Of a stretch of DNA of 64,000 nt, positions 34,062 to 42,286 are shown piece after piece. Location of the stretch: the NCBI GenBank assembly GCA_024682215.1, contig JAIKZM010000196.1:1-64000 (forward strand), written 5' to 3'. The translations under genes were made by a program, and so were the position numbers. Numbering within the stretch: position 1 is the first letter of the stretch; the number at the start of each line of letters is the position of its first letter. This stretch comes from Saccharofermentans sp. (lineage in GTDB: Bacteria > Bacillota > Clostridia > Saccharofermentanales > Saccharofermentanaceae). The notes below the pieces were generated by a model that saw only the letters and a program-made list of their open reading frames with translations, had not been told where the DNA came from and searched no databases.

Positions 34062-35342
34062 ATGGACAATAAGATTTACTTCCGCAGGGCGGGCATTTTG
34101 CTCGCCTTCCCTTTGGCATACCTTTATGCAAGGCTGTTACTGGCCAACAATCTGTCCGGATGGGAGTTCTCGGCTGCATTAACGGCAATATCACTGGCTT
34201 TCATCCTTGTGTCTGAACTGGTCAGATGCGGCAGAAAGGCATTCGTAAACAAGAATACCGGTGAGACGGTCTTCTGGTATGTGATGATGATCCTTGCAGC
34301 GGTCACCTCATCTTTCGGACCGAGTGAGGCGCTTTCGACCTTTGCGGTGCATCTTTGCGCTGTTTATTCGGTACTGGTTTCAAATGATATCCTTTTAGGC
34401 GACAGGACCGGAGGATTTATCCTTGCGGATCTGATCCACGGATTCTATGTTAAGTCTTTTGCGGGTTTTCCGAATTTCGTGACCGATTGGTCAGCATTCA
34501 AAAAGGAAGGTGAGAGGAAAAAGCATAATCCTGCAGTGGTTATGCTGATAACAGGATTCATCCTCCTTATGATCATCTTTTTCATAATCTCGCTCGTTTT
34601 CATTTCGCGTATCGATGATGATATAGCTGCTGCGGTTATCTCATATTTGAGAACAATCTCGCATTATTTCGAAAACATGCAGCTTGACAGTATGATCGCC
34701 AGCTTTGTAATGGCTGTTCCCATCTGTTTTTATCTTTACGGTCTCATGGCAAGGAGTGCGAAGTCAGACGGAACAAGAGAGAAGAGGATCGGTTCGAATA
34801 TGGCCGCAGGCCTCGAGAAGGGAAGGAAAGTCCCTTGCGTGATTACCTGTATAAGCGCCGGCTTCTTCGTTGCCCTCTATATCTTTTTCTTCATTAAAAG
34901 AACCGCATATTTTACAGGCGGCTTCACGGGTATAGTCCCTGATGACAAGCTTGTAGCTTATTACGCAAGAGAAGGCTTCTTTGAGCTTGTCGGCATCATG
35001 GCCGTGAATATGTGCGTATACCTTACGATATATCTTTTCGAGAAAAGAAATAATGCAGGCCGCACAACACTCGGAGGAAGGATACTTGTTACTCTACTTA
35101 TGAGTGAGAGCATCATCTTCGCGGTCATCGCGATGAGCAAGCTCTGGCTTTACTTCAGCATTTACGGCTATACGCCTAAAAGGATGCTAGCCATGTGGGG
35201 AACCCTTGCGCTGGGCTTTGCCGCTCTGATGTCGATACTTACCGTAAACCGCGGTAAATCGCACTTCCGCCTCGGTGTTTTCTTTACCGCTGTATCTTAC
35301 ATTGCCGTTTCAATCCTGTCGTGGATCCTGAGTACAATCTAG
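34062..35342 (+). CDS. DUF4153/DUF4173-like multi-pass membrane protein
   Basis: A 426-residue integral membrane protein with about ten predicted helices. The segment YYAREGFFELVGIMAVN and the later YTPKRMLAMW match the conserved pattern of the DUF4153/DUF4173 family, often found next to small HTH and DUF2975 genes. Function is unknown. It starts six bases after the HTH stop, so the three genes are likely one operon. Assignment rests on two short motifs plus topology. Confidence 0.65.
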   Translation: MDNKIYFRRAGILLAFPLAYLYARLLLANNLSGWEFSAALTAISLAFILVSELVRCGRKAFVNKNTGETVFWYVMMILAAVTSSFGPSEALSTFAVHLCAVYSVLVSNDILLGDRTGGFILADLIHGFYVKSFAGFPNFVTDWSAFKKEGERKKHNPAVVMLITGFILLMIIFFIISLVFISRIDDDIAAAVISYLRTISHYFENMQLDSMIASFVMAVPICFYLYGLMARSAKSDGTREKRIGSNMAAGLEKGRKVPCVITCISAGFFVALYIFFFIKRTAYFTGGFTGIVPDDKLVAYYAREGFFELVGIMAVNMCVYLTIYLFEKRNNAGRTTLGGRILVTLLMSESIIFAVIAMSKLWLYFSIYGYTPKRMLAMWGTLALGFAALMSILTVNRGKSHFRLGVFFTAVSYIAVSILSWILSTI

Positions 35343-35431
35343 TGCATTAAAGAATACCTTTGTAAAAGTTCATAATATTTGATAATATATTTTGAAGTTT
35401 ATGTCCCATATGGAATAAGGAGGGGATTATT

Positions 35432-36220
35432 ATGGCAAAGGTAGTATGCCCGGATTGCGGCAAGGAAGTGGATCCTTCAGAGGGTTTTTGCGTTTACTGC
35501 GGTTACACGTTCGATGACGGCCAGACGAAGTCTCCGTTTGCATCGGCCTATAACCAGAATCAGGGAGCGGAACAGTTTGAAGAAACATCAGGAGGTGCAC
35601 CGGTACTCAGGTTTGACGGAAGCAGCGTGAATACGATGCCGCTTTCAAGCAGCCGGGGAGGTTCTGAACTGATGTTCGGTATCGGTATGTGCAGGATTCT
35701 TGCCATCTTTTTCGCAGCTTTGGTAATCGTATCAATGCTGCTGCCGTTTGTCTCGATGCGCATCGTTATCCCGAAGTCTTCGATCCCGGCAGGCGCTGAT
35801 GCATCTACTCTCGTTAGATCGGCAGCCGAGAAGGACTTCAAATACAAAGACGACGGAAAGCAGATCACGATCTCGAGAAATGTAAGCCTGATCAGTATGG
35901 TTAACAGATATGTTATCCTTATGATCGGTGCCTGCGTTGCCGGTATCGTGTTCGCCATCAAGGGCAAGCCGGCCGTTTATCTTATATGCGGAATAGGCGG
36001 AGCATTGCTTGGGCTTTTCAATTACTTTATTAACTTTTCGTCGATCGACGTAATTACAAAGTCAGCTCTTTTCGCCAGGCTTTACAAGGCTATGGAGAAA
36101 ACAGGAATTACTTTTAACATCGATAAGGGCGCAGGAGCATATTTGCTGATCATCGCTGCGGTCGGAATGATCGTATCCGCGATCTTCTTCGTTTACAATC
36201 ACGCAGCTTACGATGATTGA
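35432..36220 (+). CDS. Zinc-ribbon membrane protein
   Basis: A 262-residue protein. The N-terminal zinc ribbon (VVCPDCGKEVDPSEGFCVYCGY, four Cys as two CxxC pairs) lies in the cytoplasm, followed by a disordered Gln/Ser-rich stretch, a first membrane helix near residue 90, a roughly 60-residue loop and three further helices. This zinc-ribbon plus membrane layout is common in Clostridia and has no assigned role. It has its own AAGGAGGGG site and a terminator; the 89-base gap to the previous gene contains AT-rich TAATATAT-like sequence that could be a promoter. Confidence 0.7.
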   Translation: MAKVVCPDCGKEVDPSEGFCVYCGYTFDDGQTKSPFASAYNQNQGAEQFEETSGGAPVLRFDGSSVNTMPLSSSRGGSELMFGIGMCRILAIFFAALVIVSMLLPFVSMRIVIPKSSIPAGADASTLVRSAAEKDFKYKDDGKQITISRNVSLISMVNRYVILMIGACVAGIVFAIKGKPAVYLICGIGGALLGLFNYFINFSSIDVITKSALFARLYKAMEKTGITFNIDKGAGAYLLIIAAVGMIVSAIFFVYNHAAYDD

Positions 36221-36261
36221 TCTTATCAGGCGGGTAACTCCCGGAACATGACGATTCATAG

Positions 36262-36295
36262 AATGCCGGATAAAAAATCCGGCATTGCTTTTATT
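36262..36295 (+). terminator. Rho-independent terminator after the zinc-ribbon gene
   Basis: A 10-bp stem AATGCCGGAT/ATCCGGCATT (36262-36271 with 36277-36286), then GCTTTTATTT. Confidence 0.8.
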
Positions 36296-36298
36296 TAT

Positions 36299-36326
36299 TT
36301 GCGATTATTTGTAAAATCACTATAAT
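36299..36326 (+). promoter_or_regulatory. Promoter overlapping the start of the glycosyltransferase gene
   Basis: TTGCGA (36299-36304), a 16-base spacer, then a perfect TATAAT (36321-36326). Transcription would begin at about 36333, inside the start region of the next gene. Confidence 0.55.
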
Positions 36327-36335
36327 GGTATGGCT

Positions 36336-37358
36336 ATGAAGATTTTATCGGTTTCAATTCCTTGCTATAATTCCGCGTCTTACATGGAGACGTGTATTAA
36401 GTCTTTGCTTCCGGGCGGAGACGATATCGAGATCCTCATAGTTGATGACGGATCCACAAAGGACAATACTTTTGAGATCGCTCAGAGATACGAAAGGGAA
36501 TATCCCGGGATAGTCCGCGCCATCCATCAGGAGAATGCGGGCCACGGAGGTGCGGTAAATACCGGCATCAAAGAAGCTACGGGAGTCTTTTTCAAGAACA
36601 TAGACTCTGATGACTGGGCAGATACGGATGTTCTCCTGAAGATCATCGGCCTGCTCAAAGACCTTGAAGCCAAGGGTACAAGGATCGATCTTTTCCTTGC
36701 AAATTATGTTTTCGACAGGGAAGACTCCGATAAGAAGACGGTAATGCGGTTTAAGGGAGCTTTCCCGAAGGGCCGCCCGTTCACCTGGGATGAGGTCGGT
36801 CACATGGGGCAGTCCCAGTTCATCATGATGCACACCATCATCTACCGCAGGGAAGTCCTGATAGCCAGCAAGACCGAGCTGCCCAAGCACGCTTACTATG
36901 TAGACAATATCTATGCTTTCCAGCCGCTTGCTTATACAAAGACGATCTATTACCTCGACGAGGCACTTTATCACTACCGCATAGGACGTGCGGACCAGTC
37001 TGTAAACGTACAGGTTCAGCTGAAGAACATCGACCAGCAGATAATGGTCGATAAGCTCATTACGAATATCTACGTTAACAGGCCCAAGGATCTTTCCGCC
37101 AGACTCGAAAAGTACCTGATCGCCTTTGTGAAACTGATGTACTGTGCCACGAGCGCTATATTGCTCGTCGGTGCCACTCCGGAGCACCTTGCAAAAAAGG
37201 ATGCGCTTTGGGATTACCTTAAGCAGGCTGATCCTGTTGCATATAAAAAGGTAAGGAGAAGCTTCATGGGTGGATGGATGAATATTCCCACTGCGCTCGG
37301 AAGGAAGATCTCCGTTGCGGGATACAAGCTCTCGCAGAAGATATTTGCTTTTAACTGA
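36336..37358 (+). CDS. Family 2 glycosyltransferase
   Basis: A 340-residue GT-A fold enzyme that transfers a sugar from a nucleotide donor. The N-terminus MKILSVSIPCYNSASYMETC, then ILIVDDGSTKDNT and ENAGHGGAVNTGI, and the metal-binding NIDSDDW, are classical GT2 features. The acceptor is unknown. There is no ribosome binding site, and TATAAT ends only nine bases before this ATG, so the mRNA is probably leaderless; the in-frame ATG at 36330 would lie upstream of the predicted transcript start. It is followed after 8 bases by an LPG-synthase-like membrane protein, a pairing that suggests glycolipid or cell-wall polymer work. Confidence 0.85.
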   Translation: MKILSVSIPCYNSASYMETCIKSLLPGGDDIEILIVDDGSTKDNTFEIAQRYEREYPGIVRAIHQENAGHGGAVNTGIKEATGVFFKNIDSDDWADTDVLLKIIGLLKDLEAKGTRIDLFLANYVFDREDSDKKTVMRFKGAFPKGRPFTWDEVGHMGQSQFIMMHTIIYRREVLIASKTELPKHAYYVDNIYAFQPLAYTKTIYYLDEALYHYRIGRADQSVNVQVQLKNIDQQIMVDKLITNIYVNRPKDLSARLEKYLIAFVKLMYCATSAILLVGATPEHLAKKDALWDYLKQADPVAYKKVRRSFMGGWMNIPTALGRKISVAGYKLSQKIFAFN

Positions 37359-37366
37359 CGGGTTAT

Positions 37367-38470
37367 ATGGATAAATTTAAGACGATAGGAAAATACATAT
37401 TGAATTTTGTGATCATCCTTGCGATAGGATGTTTAGCGCTTTATCTGACGGTAGGTAAGGAGATAGGCTCTGTTTTCGAAGCGGTCAAGACGGCAAAGCT
37501 GCCGATCCTCGCGGTCATGGGCTGCGTAATGCTTCTTTACTACCTGATCGATGCGTTCATACTCTATCTGATCTGCAAGGCGAGAGGTTATAAGCTCAAA
37601 CTCAGACAGACATTCGTCACCAACATGACCGGCGTGCTGTTCAGCGATCTTACGCCTTCGGCTACCGGAGGACAGTTTGCTCAGGTATATGTTTTCCACA
37701 ACCAGGGAATACACGCGGGTCAGGCATCGGGAATCCTGGCGGTTGTATTCATTACTTATCAGATCGTCATCATTTCATATGCAACTCTTGCAATGCTGAT
37801 AAATGCGACTTCGATCTTCCAGAACCGTCAGAGCATTCTTATTGCTGTTATCGGTTTTGTCGTCAACGTAGTCATTACCGGCGGCATCTTTCTCGTTACG
37901 AGATCTGCCAAGGCGCATGATTTCTTTATCGTGAAGTTCATAGGTTTCCTTGCAAAGATCAGGATCGTAAAGGATTACGAGAAGACATCTGCCGAAGTAA
38001 GCGAGTCGTTCAAGGAGTTCAGAGACGAGTCGGCACAGCTCTTTTCGCAGAAAACGCTTTTCTGCGAGGTCTGCCTTTGCCATATCGTTAAGCTTACTTT
38101 GTTCTATACGCTTCCGTTTTTTGCGGCTATGTCACTCGGAGTTCCGGTCTATGCAGCAGAACTGCCGAAATATGTGTCTCTTGCCGCAGCAATAAGCCTT
38201 TTCAATACGTTCATGCCGCTCCCCGGCGCTTCCGGAGGAAGTGAGGCAAGTTTCGTCATGCTTTTCGGGTTCCTCGGAAAGACTATCGTTTCAACTGCGA
38301 TGCTTATCTGGAGAGTATTCACGTTCTACTTCGGACTCCTCATAAGCCTTAGTACCGTTGCCGTCGCCAAAGAAACCAAAGGCGGCATTGTTAAAGCCGC
38401 CTCAGGTAATAATGAAGTTTCTGATGAAGATGAGACTGAGGTCAATCCTCAGGAGGTATCGGAAGGGTAG
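37367..38470 (+). CDS. Lysylphosphatidylglycerol-synthase-type transmembrane protein (flippase-like)
   Basis: A 367-residue integral membrane protein of the LPG_synthase_TM (UPF0104/YbhN) family, the same fold as the flippase half of MprF. About eight helices are predicted. Conserved loops are TPSATGGQFAQVYVF and PLPGASGGSEASFV. No aminoacyl-transferase domain follows, so lipid or glycolipid translocation is more likely than lipid lysylation. It is probably cotranscribed with the glycosyltransferase upstream. The last 29 bases overlap the end of the convergent larA-like gene; the acidic tail of this protein is encoded there. Confidence 0.85.
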   Translation: MDKFKTIGKYILNFVIILAIGCLALYLTVGKEIGSVFEAVKTAKLPILAVMGCVMLLYYLIDAFILYLICKARGYKLKLRQTFVTNMTGVLFSDLTPSATGGQFAQVYVFHNQGIHAGQASGILAVVFITYQIVIISYATLAMLINATSIFQNRQSILIAVIGFVVNVVITGGIFLVTRSAKAHDFFIVKFIGFLAKIRIVKDYEKTSAEVSESFKEFRDESAQLFSQKTLFCEVCLCHIVKLTLFYTLPFFAAMSLGVPVYAAELPKYVSLAAAISLFNTFMPLPGASGGSEASFVMLFGFLGKTIVSTAMLIWRVFTFYFGLLISLSTVAVAKETKGGIVKAASGNNEVSDEDETEVNPQEVSEG

Positions 38471-39695
38471 CGCCTCCGAAAGGCATGCAGATTACCGAGC
38501 AGTCTTCGCCGTACTTTGCATAAGCCTCGTCAAATGCCTGCTGTGCAGAATGCATCGGTTCAAGGAATATGCTCCTGACGAAATCGTCATCCATTTCCGA
38601 TATAAGAACGATCTTTGCATGCTTTAATACCATTGCGATCGCAGCCGCCTTGTGTCCGCCGAGCTGGAAATCCTTTCCGACTCTTTCGATAAGCTCGTCC
38701 GGAGTGTTTGCGGTGGTGAGCCACTCTTCAAATTTGGCACTGCCGAGGCCTTCGTTGCAGGCACCGACCACGATGATCGTACCGCCGTCCCTTACGGCAT
38801 ACTTTGAGTTGTCGAGGGCTTTTTGCGTCTGGTAAAGATTAGCGTCCTTGGGCGCGCCTCCCTGAGAGACAATAACTATGTCAGCCCTTCTTTTGAGGGG
38901 CTTTCTGTACATCTTATCGAGATATCTGCAGCCTGCCCTGTGAGCTTCGGTAACATCGCCTGCGACGCAGTAAACGATGTGCTTATGCTCGTCAAGGACG
39001 GGGTTTACTATGAAGCTTAAGTGGCAGAAAGTCTCTGATTCCTCAATGTCAGCTCTGATCGGGTTGCCGTTGAGGTTGCCTGCGCAGGCTTTTTCATCGA
39101 CCATCATGCTGTGGTTGGCCTGGATCGCGGAAGGGGTGGAGACGCCGGGCATGAGAGCCTTTGCGCCGCCGGAATAACCTGCGAAGTAGTGGAACTCGAT
39201 GTTTCCGACACCGATCCTGAAATCAGCCTCTGCAACGCTCCTTGTGATGTCAACGGGAGTTCCTCTGGAAGTCGTTCCCATGTGGATGCAGTCGCCGGGG
39301 TCGCTGTCTACGCATTCGACTTCGCTGTAAACGCGCTCGCCTACGAGCTTTTTCTTTTCTTCCTCCGTATGGCAGCGGTGTGAACCGAGCGCAAAGACAA
39401 CTTTTATGTCCTTGGGGCTGCATCCGCCCTCATAAAGCTCATCAAGGATTGAAGGGATGACGTCAAAACTCGGAAGCGGCCTTGAGATGTCGCTCGTGAT
39501 GATCGCGATCTTCTGACCAGGTTTTGCGAGGTCTTTGAGCCTGGGAGATCCGATAGGATTCAACAGCGCATATTTAACGGCATCGGGACCGCGTCTCTCG
39601 TGTTCGATGTCAGTTGCCAAAAGTATGTCATCAAGATTCTTGTCGGGGATGTCCACGACCTGTGTCGATTTTCCGTAACCGAATTCTACTTTCAT
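38442..39695 (-). CDS. larA: LarA-family nickel-pincer racemase/epimerase
   Basis: A 417-residue homologue of lactate racemase LarA (DUF2088 plus C-terminal domain), which uses a nickel-pincer nucleotide to epimerise 2-hydroxyacids. Matching active-site segments are ITSDISRPLP (Asp/Arg), ALGSHRCHT (His), and FHYFAGYSGGAKALMPG, which holds the second His and the lysine that carries the cofactor. The cofactor-making genes larB, larC and larE are not in this window. Many LarA homologues use other hydroxyacids, so lactate is not assured. GGAGGG precedes the start on the minus strand and a TATAAT lies at 39727-39722. Confidence 0.88.
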   Translation of the reverse strand: MKVEFGYGKSTQVVDIPDKNLDDILLATDIEHERRGPDAVKYALLNPIGSPRLKDLAKPGQKIAIITSDISRPLPSFDVIPSILDELYEGGCSPKDIKVVFALGSHRCHTEEEKKKLVGERVYSEVECVDSDPGDCIHMGTTSRGTPVDITRSVAEADFRIGVGNIEFHYFAGYSGGAKALMPGVSTPSAIQANHSMMVDEKACAGNLNGNPIRADIEESETFCHLSFIVNPVLDEHKHIVYCVAGDVTEAHRAGCRYLDKMYRKPLKRRADIVIVSQGGAPKDANLYQTQKALDNSKYAVRDGGTIIVVGACNEGLGSAKFEEWLTTANTPDELIERVGKDFQLGGHKAAAIAMVLKHAKIVLISEMDDDFVRSIFLEPMHSAQQAFDEAYAKYGEDCSVICMPFGGATLPIPPED

Positions 39696-39758
39696 AACGT
39701 ACCCTCCGTTATCGTGTCTACATTATAATAGCAGACCGGTTGGAGAGGATAAGTCTTT

Positions 39759-39787
39759 TTGTGTTTTTTATTTTTTTTTAGTATAAT
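39759..39787 (+). promoter_or_regulatory. Promoter of the ymdB-lspA-...-recO operon
   Basis: TTGTGT (39759-39764), a 17-base spacer, then TATAAT (39782-39787). It stands 34 bases before the GTG start of ymdB. Confidence 0.6.
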
Positions 39788-39820
39788 TTCTGACTGTAAT
39801 TGCACTAAAGGAGAGAATCG

Positions 39821-40603
39821 GTGAAAGTCTGTTTTACTGGAGACATAGTAGGTGCGGCAGGAAAGAGGGCATTTTGCTCCATAATGCCGCGCTTTAAGGC
39901 TGACAACGGAATAGACTGTCTTATCGTAAATGCCGAGAACTCCACTCACGGAATGGGTGTATCCCTTAATGTCATTAACGATCTTATGGCGGCCGGCGCT
40001 GACGGTTTTACTTTAGGCAATCACGCTTTTTCAAACAGGGATTTCATTACACAGGCTCCGAAGGTCAAAAACTGCGCGAGACCTGCGAATGTTACGCCTG
40101 CCTGGCCTGGTTACGATTATTTCGTCTTCGAGAAAGGGAATGAGCGCCTCGGCGTGTTCAATCTCCTCGGACAGGTGTTTTCCGGCGTAAATGCAGATGA
40201 TCCGTACTCAAAGGCGGATGCGATCATCGAAAAGCTCAGGAAAGAGGAACGCTGCACATCGATCTTCCTTGATTTCCATGCCGAACTGACTTCAGAGAAG
40301 ATAGTCATGGGCCGCTATCTTGACGGAAGGGTATCTGTTGTTGCGGGCACACATACACATGTTCCCACTGCCGATGAGAAGATCTTTCCGGGCGGAACGG
40401 GATATATCACCGATGCCGGCATGACGGGAGCTGAGGATTCTGTTCTCGGCATGAAGACTGAAACATCGATTACAAGGCTTGTTCACAAGATGTCTGCGCG
40501 TTATGAACCCGCAACGGGTCCTGCCTCTGTTTGTGGTATAGTCTTTAATACTGATGCCTCGGGAAGGTGTCTGGAAATAAGAAGGTTTTGCGAATATGAG
40601 TAA
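39821..40603 (+). CDS. ymdB: YmdB-type metallophosphoesterase
   Basis: A 260-residue di-metal phosphodiesterase of the YmdB family (TIGR00282), which hydrolyses 2',3'-cyclic nucleotides and affects biofilm and sporulation choices in Bacillus. The metal ligands sit in FTGDIVG, VNAENSTHG, TLGNHAF, LDFHAE and AGTHTHVPTAD. The start is GTG, set by AAAGGAG six bases upstream. The 3' end overlaps lspA by eight bases, heading an operon that runs to recO. Confidence 0.92.
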   Translation: MKVCFTGDIVGAAGKRAFCSIMPRFKADNGIDCLIVNAENSTHGMGVSLNVINDLMAAGADGFTLGNHAFSNRDFITQAPKVKNCARPANVTPAWPGYDYFVFEKGNERLGVFNLLGQVFSGVNADDPYSKADAIIEKLRKEERCTSIFLDFHAELTSEKIVMGRYLDGRVSVVAGTHTHVPTADEKIFPGGTGYITDAGMTGAEDSVLGMKTETSITRLVHKMSARYEPATGPASVCGIVFNTDASGRCLEIRRFCEYE

Positions 40604-41354
40604 AAAGAAGAATCACAGTTCCATAAGAGGTTTGGAACTTATGGTCCTGTATGTCTTTCTGATGCTGTTCCTCGTCGTTGCGGATCAGATCGTCAAGAGA
40701 GCCGTTGATTTCACGATCGAATACCAGTCTAACATTCCTGTTATCGAGAATTTCTTCTCTTTATATTATGTGCGCAATACCGGAAGCGCTTTCAGCCTCC
40801 TTGCCGACAAGGAATGGGGCATCACGGCGCTTACGGTCATATCATCAGTCATGGGCGCATTTGTCGTGATACTGATGGGCATAGCATGCAAGAAACAGCT
40901 CAAGCTCCTTGGATTTGCTTTCTGCCTTATTGCTTCGGGCGCATTTGGAAATCTCATCGACAGGGTTTACTGGAAATACGTGATCGACTATCTGAGATTT
41001 GATTTCGGTGACTATACTTTCCCGATCTTTAACCTTGCAGACATCTGTGCGGTCGTGGGAACCATAATCCTGATGGGCATCATCATATTCGGCTCCAAGT
41101 ATTTTGACAGATTCTGGGGTTCATCCGACAAGAAAAAGAAGGCAAAGAAGCAAGCGGCTGAAGAGGCTGTGCAGCCTGAACAGACAGAAGCCGGTGAAGA
41201 GGCAAACGAGCCTGATCAGGATACTTCTGATGAACAGGATGAGGAACTTGAAGAAGATACGGAAGATTATCCAGTAAAGGCCCCCGTACGTTCGGCTCCC
41301 TTATCATTAAGGCCCGGCAATCTGATTGATCACGATGGCGAAGATAGATCTTAA
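40596..41354 (+). CDS. lspA: Lipoprotein signal peptidase II with acidic C-terminal tail
   Basis: An aspartyl membrane protease that removes signal peptides from prolipoproteins. Four membrane helices are visible, with conserved RNTGSAFSLL, GNLIDRV (catalytic D122) and FNLADI (catalytic D149). Typical LspA ends about residue 165. This one continues for roughly 80 residues: a Lys/Ala-rich linker, then a strongly Glu/Asp-rich segment (SDEQDEELEEDTED) that should lie in the cytoplasm. The role of the tail is unknown. The start overlaps ymdB by eight bases and the end overlaps rluD by 20 bases. Confidence 0.93.
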   Translation: MSKKKNHSSIRGLELMVLYVFLMLFLVVADQIVKRAVDFTIEYQSNIPVIENFFSLYYVRNTGSAFSLLADKEWGITALTVISSVMGAFVVILMGIACKKQLKLLGFAFCLIASGAFGNLIDRVYWKYVIDYLRFDFGDYTFPIFNLADICAVVGTIILMGIIIFGSKYFDRFWGSSDKKKKAKKQAAEEAVQPEQTEAGEEANEPDQDTSDEQDEELEEDTEDYPVKAPVRSAPLSLRPGNLIDHDGEDRS

Positions 41355-42249
41355 CAGCAGCGAGTCAGGTATCAGACTCGACGTTTTCATTTCGGAAAAC
41401 TGCGGAAAAGACTATTCGAGGTCTTTTTACAAGAGGCTTATCACGACAGGCATGGTAACGGTAAACGGCATTGTTCCGTCAAAGGCCGGCATGATCCTTG
41501 AAAAAGGTGACCACATAGAGGTTACTTTCCCTGAACCCGAAAACAGTGACAACATTCCGCAGGACATTCCTCTCGATATCGTATATGAGGATTCCGATCT
41601 TCTGGTTATCAACAAGCCGCAGGGCATGGTAGTCCATCCGGCAGCTGGCCATCACGAAGGCACTCTGGTAAACGCACTGCTTGCTCATTGCGGAGGCGAG
41701 CTTTCGGACATCAACGGCGTTATAAGACCCGGCATCGTTCACCGTATCGACAAGGATACATCGGGACTGATGCTCGCATGCAAGAACAACGAGACACACC
41801 TCGCTCTCGCCGAAATGCTTTCAAAGCATGAGATCGTCAGGGAGTACCGCGCTCTCGTTTACGGTGTTATCTCTGAAGATCGTGGCAACATTGATGCACC
41901 TATCGGCAGATCATCATCCGACAGGAAGAAGATGGCCGTCGTGAAGGATGGCAAATCTGCCGTTACGCATTTCACAGTAGTTAAAAGATACGCTGAAGCG
42001 ACTGATCTTCTTCTCAGGCTTGAAACGGGAAGAACACACCAGATCAGGGTACACATGGGCTATATCGGTCATCCGGTCGTAGGCGATCCCGTATATGCGG
42101 CAAGGCGCGCTAAGTATGGCCTTGAGGGCCAGGCTCTTCACAGCTGTTCCGTAACTTTCGTCCATCCGAGGACAGGCGAGACCATGCATTTCGAAGCTCC
42201 GGTACCCGCGTATTACGAGGAAGCGCTCAGGCAGCTGAATCCGCTTTAA
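41335..42249 (+). CDS. rluD: RluD-family pseudouridine synthase
   Basis: A 304-residue RNA pseudouridine synthase. An S4 RNA-binding domain (about 5-75; IRLDVFISEN, KRLITTGMVTVNG) is followed by the catalytic domain with HRIDKDTSG, D139 being the catalytic Asp, and GRTHQIRVHMGYIGHPVVGD near the end. In bacteria this gene commonly follows lspA. Its rRNA or tRNA target cannot be read from sequence. A TTG at 41326 is also in frame; the ATG at 41335 is preferred, although neither has a strong ribosome site, as expected with coupling to lspA. Confidence 0.9.
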   Translation: MAKIDLNSSESGIRLDVFISENCGKDYSRSFYKRLITTGMVTVNGIVPSKAGMILEKGDHIEVTFPEPENSDNIPQDIPLDIVYEDSDLLVINKPQGMVVHPAAGHHEGTLVNALLAHCGGELSDINGVIRPGIVHRIDKDTSGLMLACKNNETHLALAEMLSKHEIVREYRALVYGVISEDRGNIDAPIGRSSSDRKKMAVVKDGKSAVTHFTVVKRYAEATDLLLRLETGRTHQIRVHMGYIGHPVVGDPVYAARRAKYGLEGQALHSCSVTFVHPRTGETMHFEAPVPAYYEEALRQLNPL

Positions 42250-42286
42250 GATTGACGATAAGCTTAATTTGAAAGATAATTCAGTT

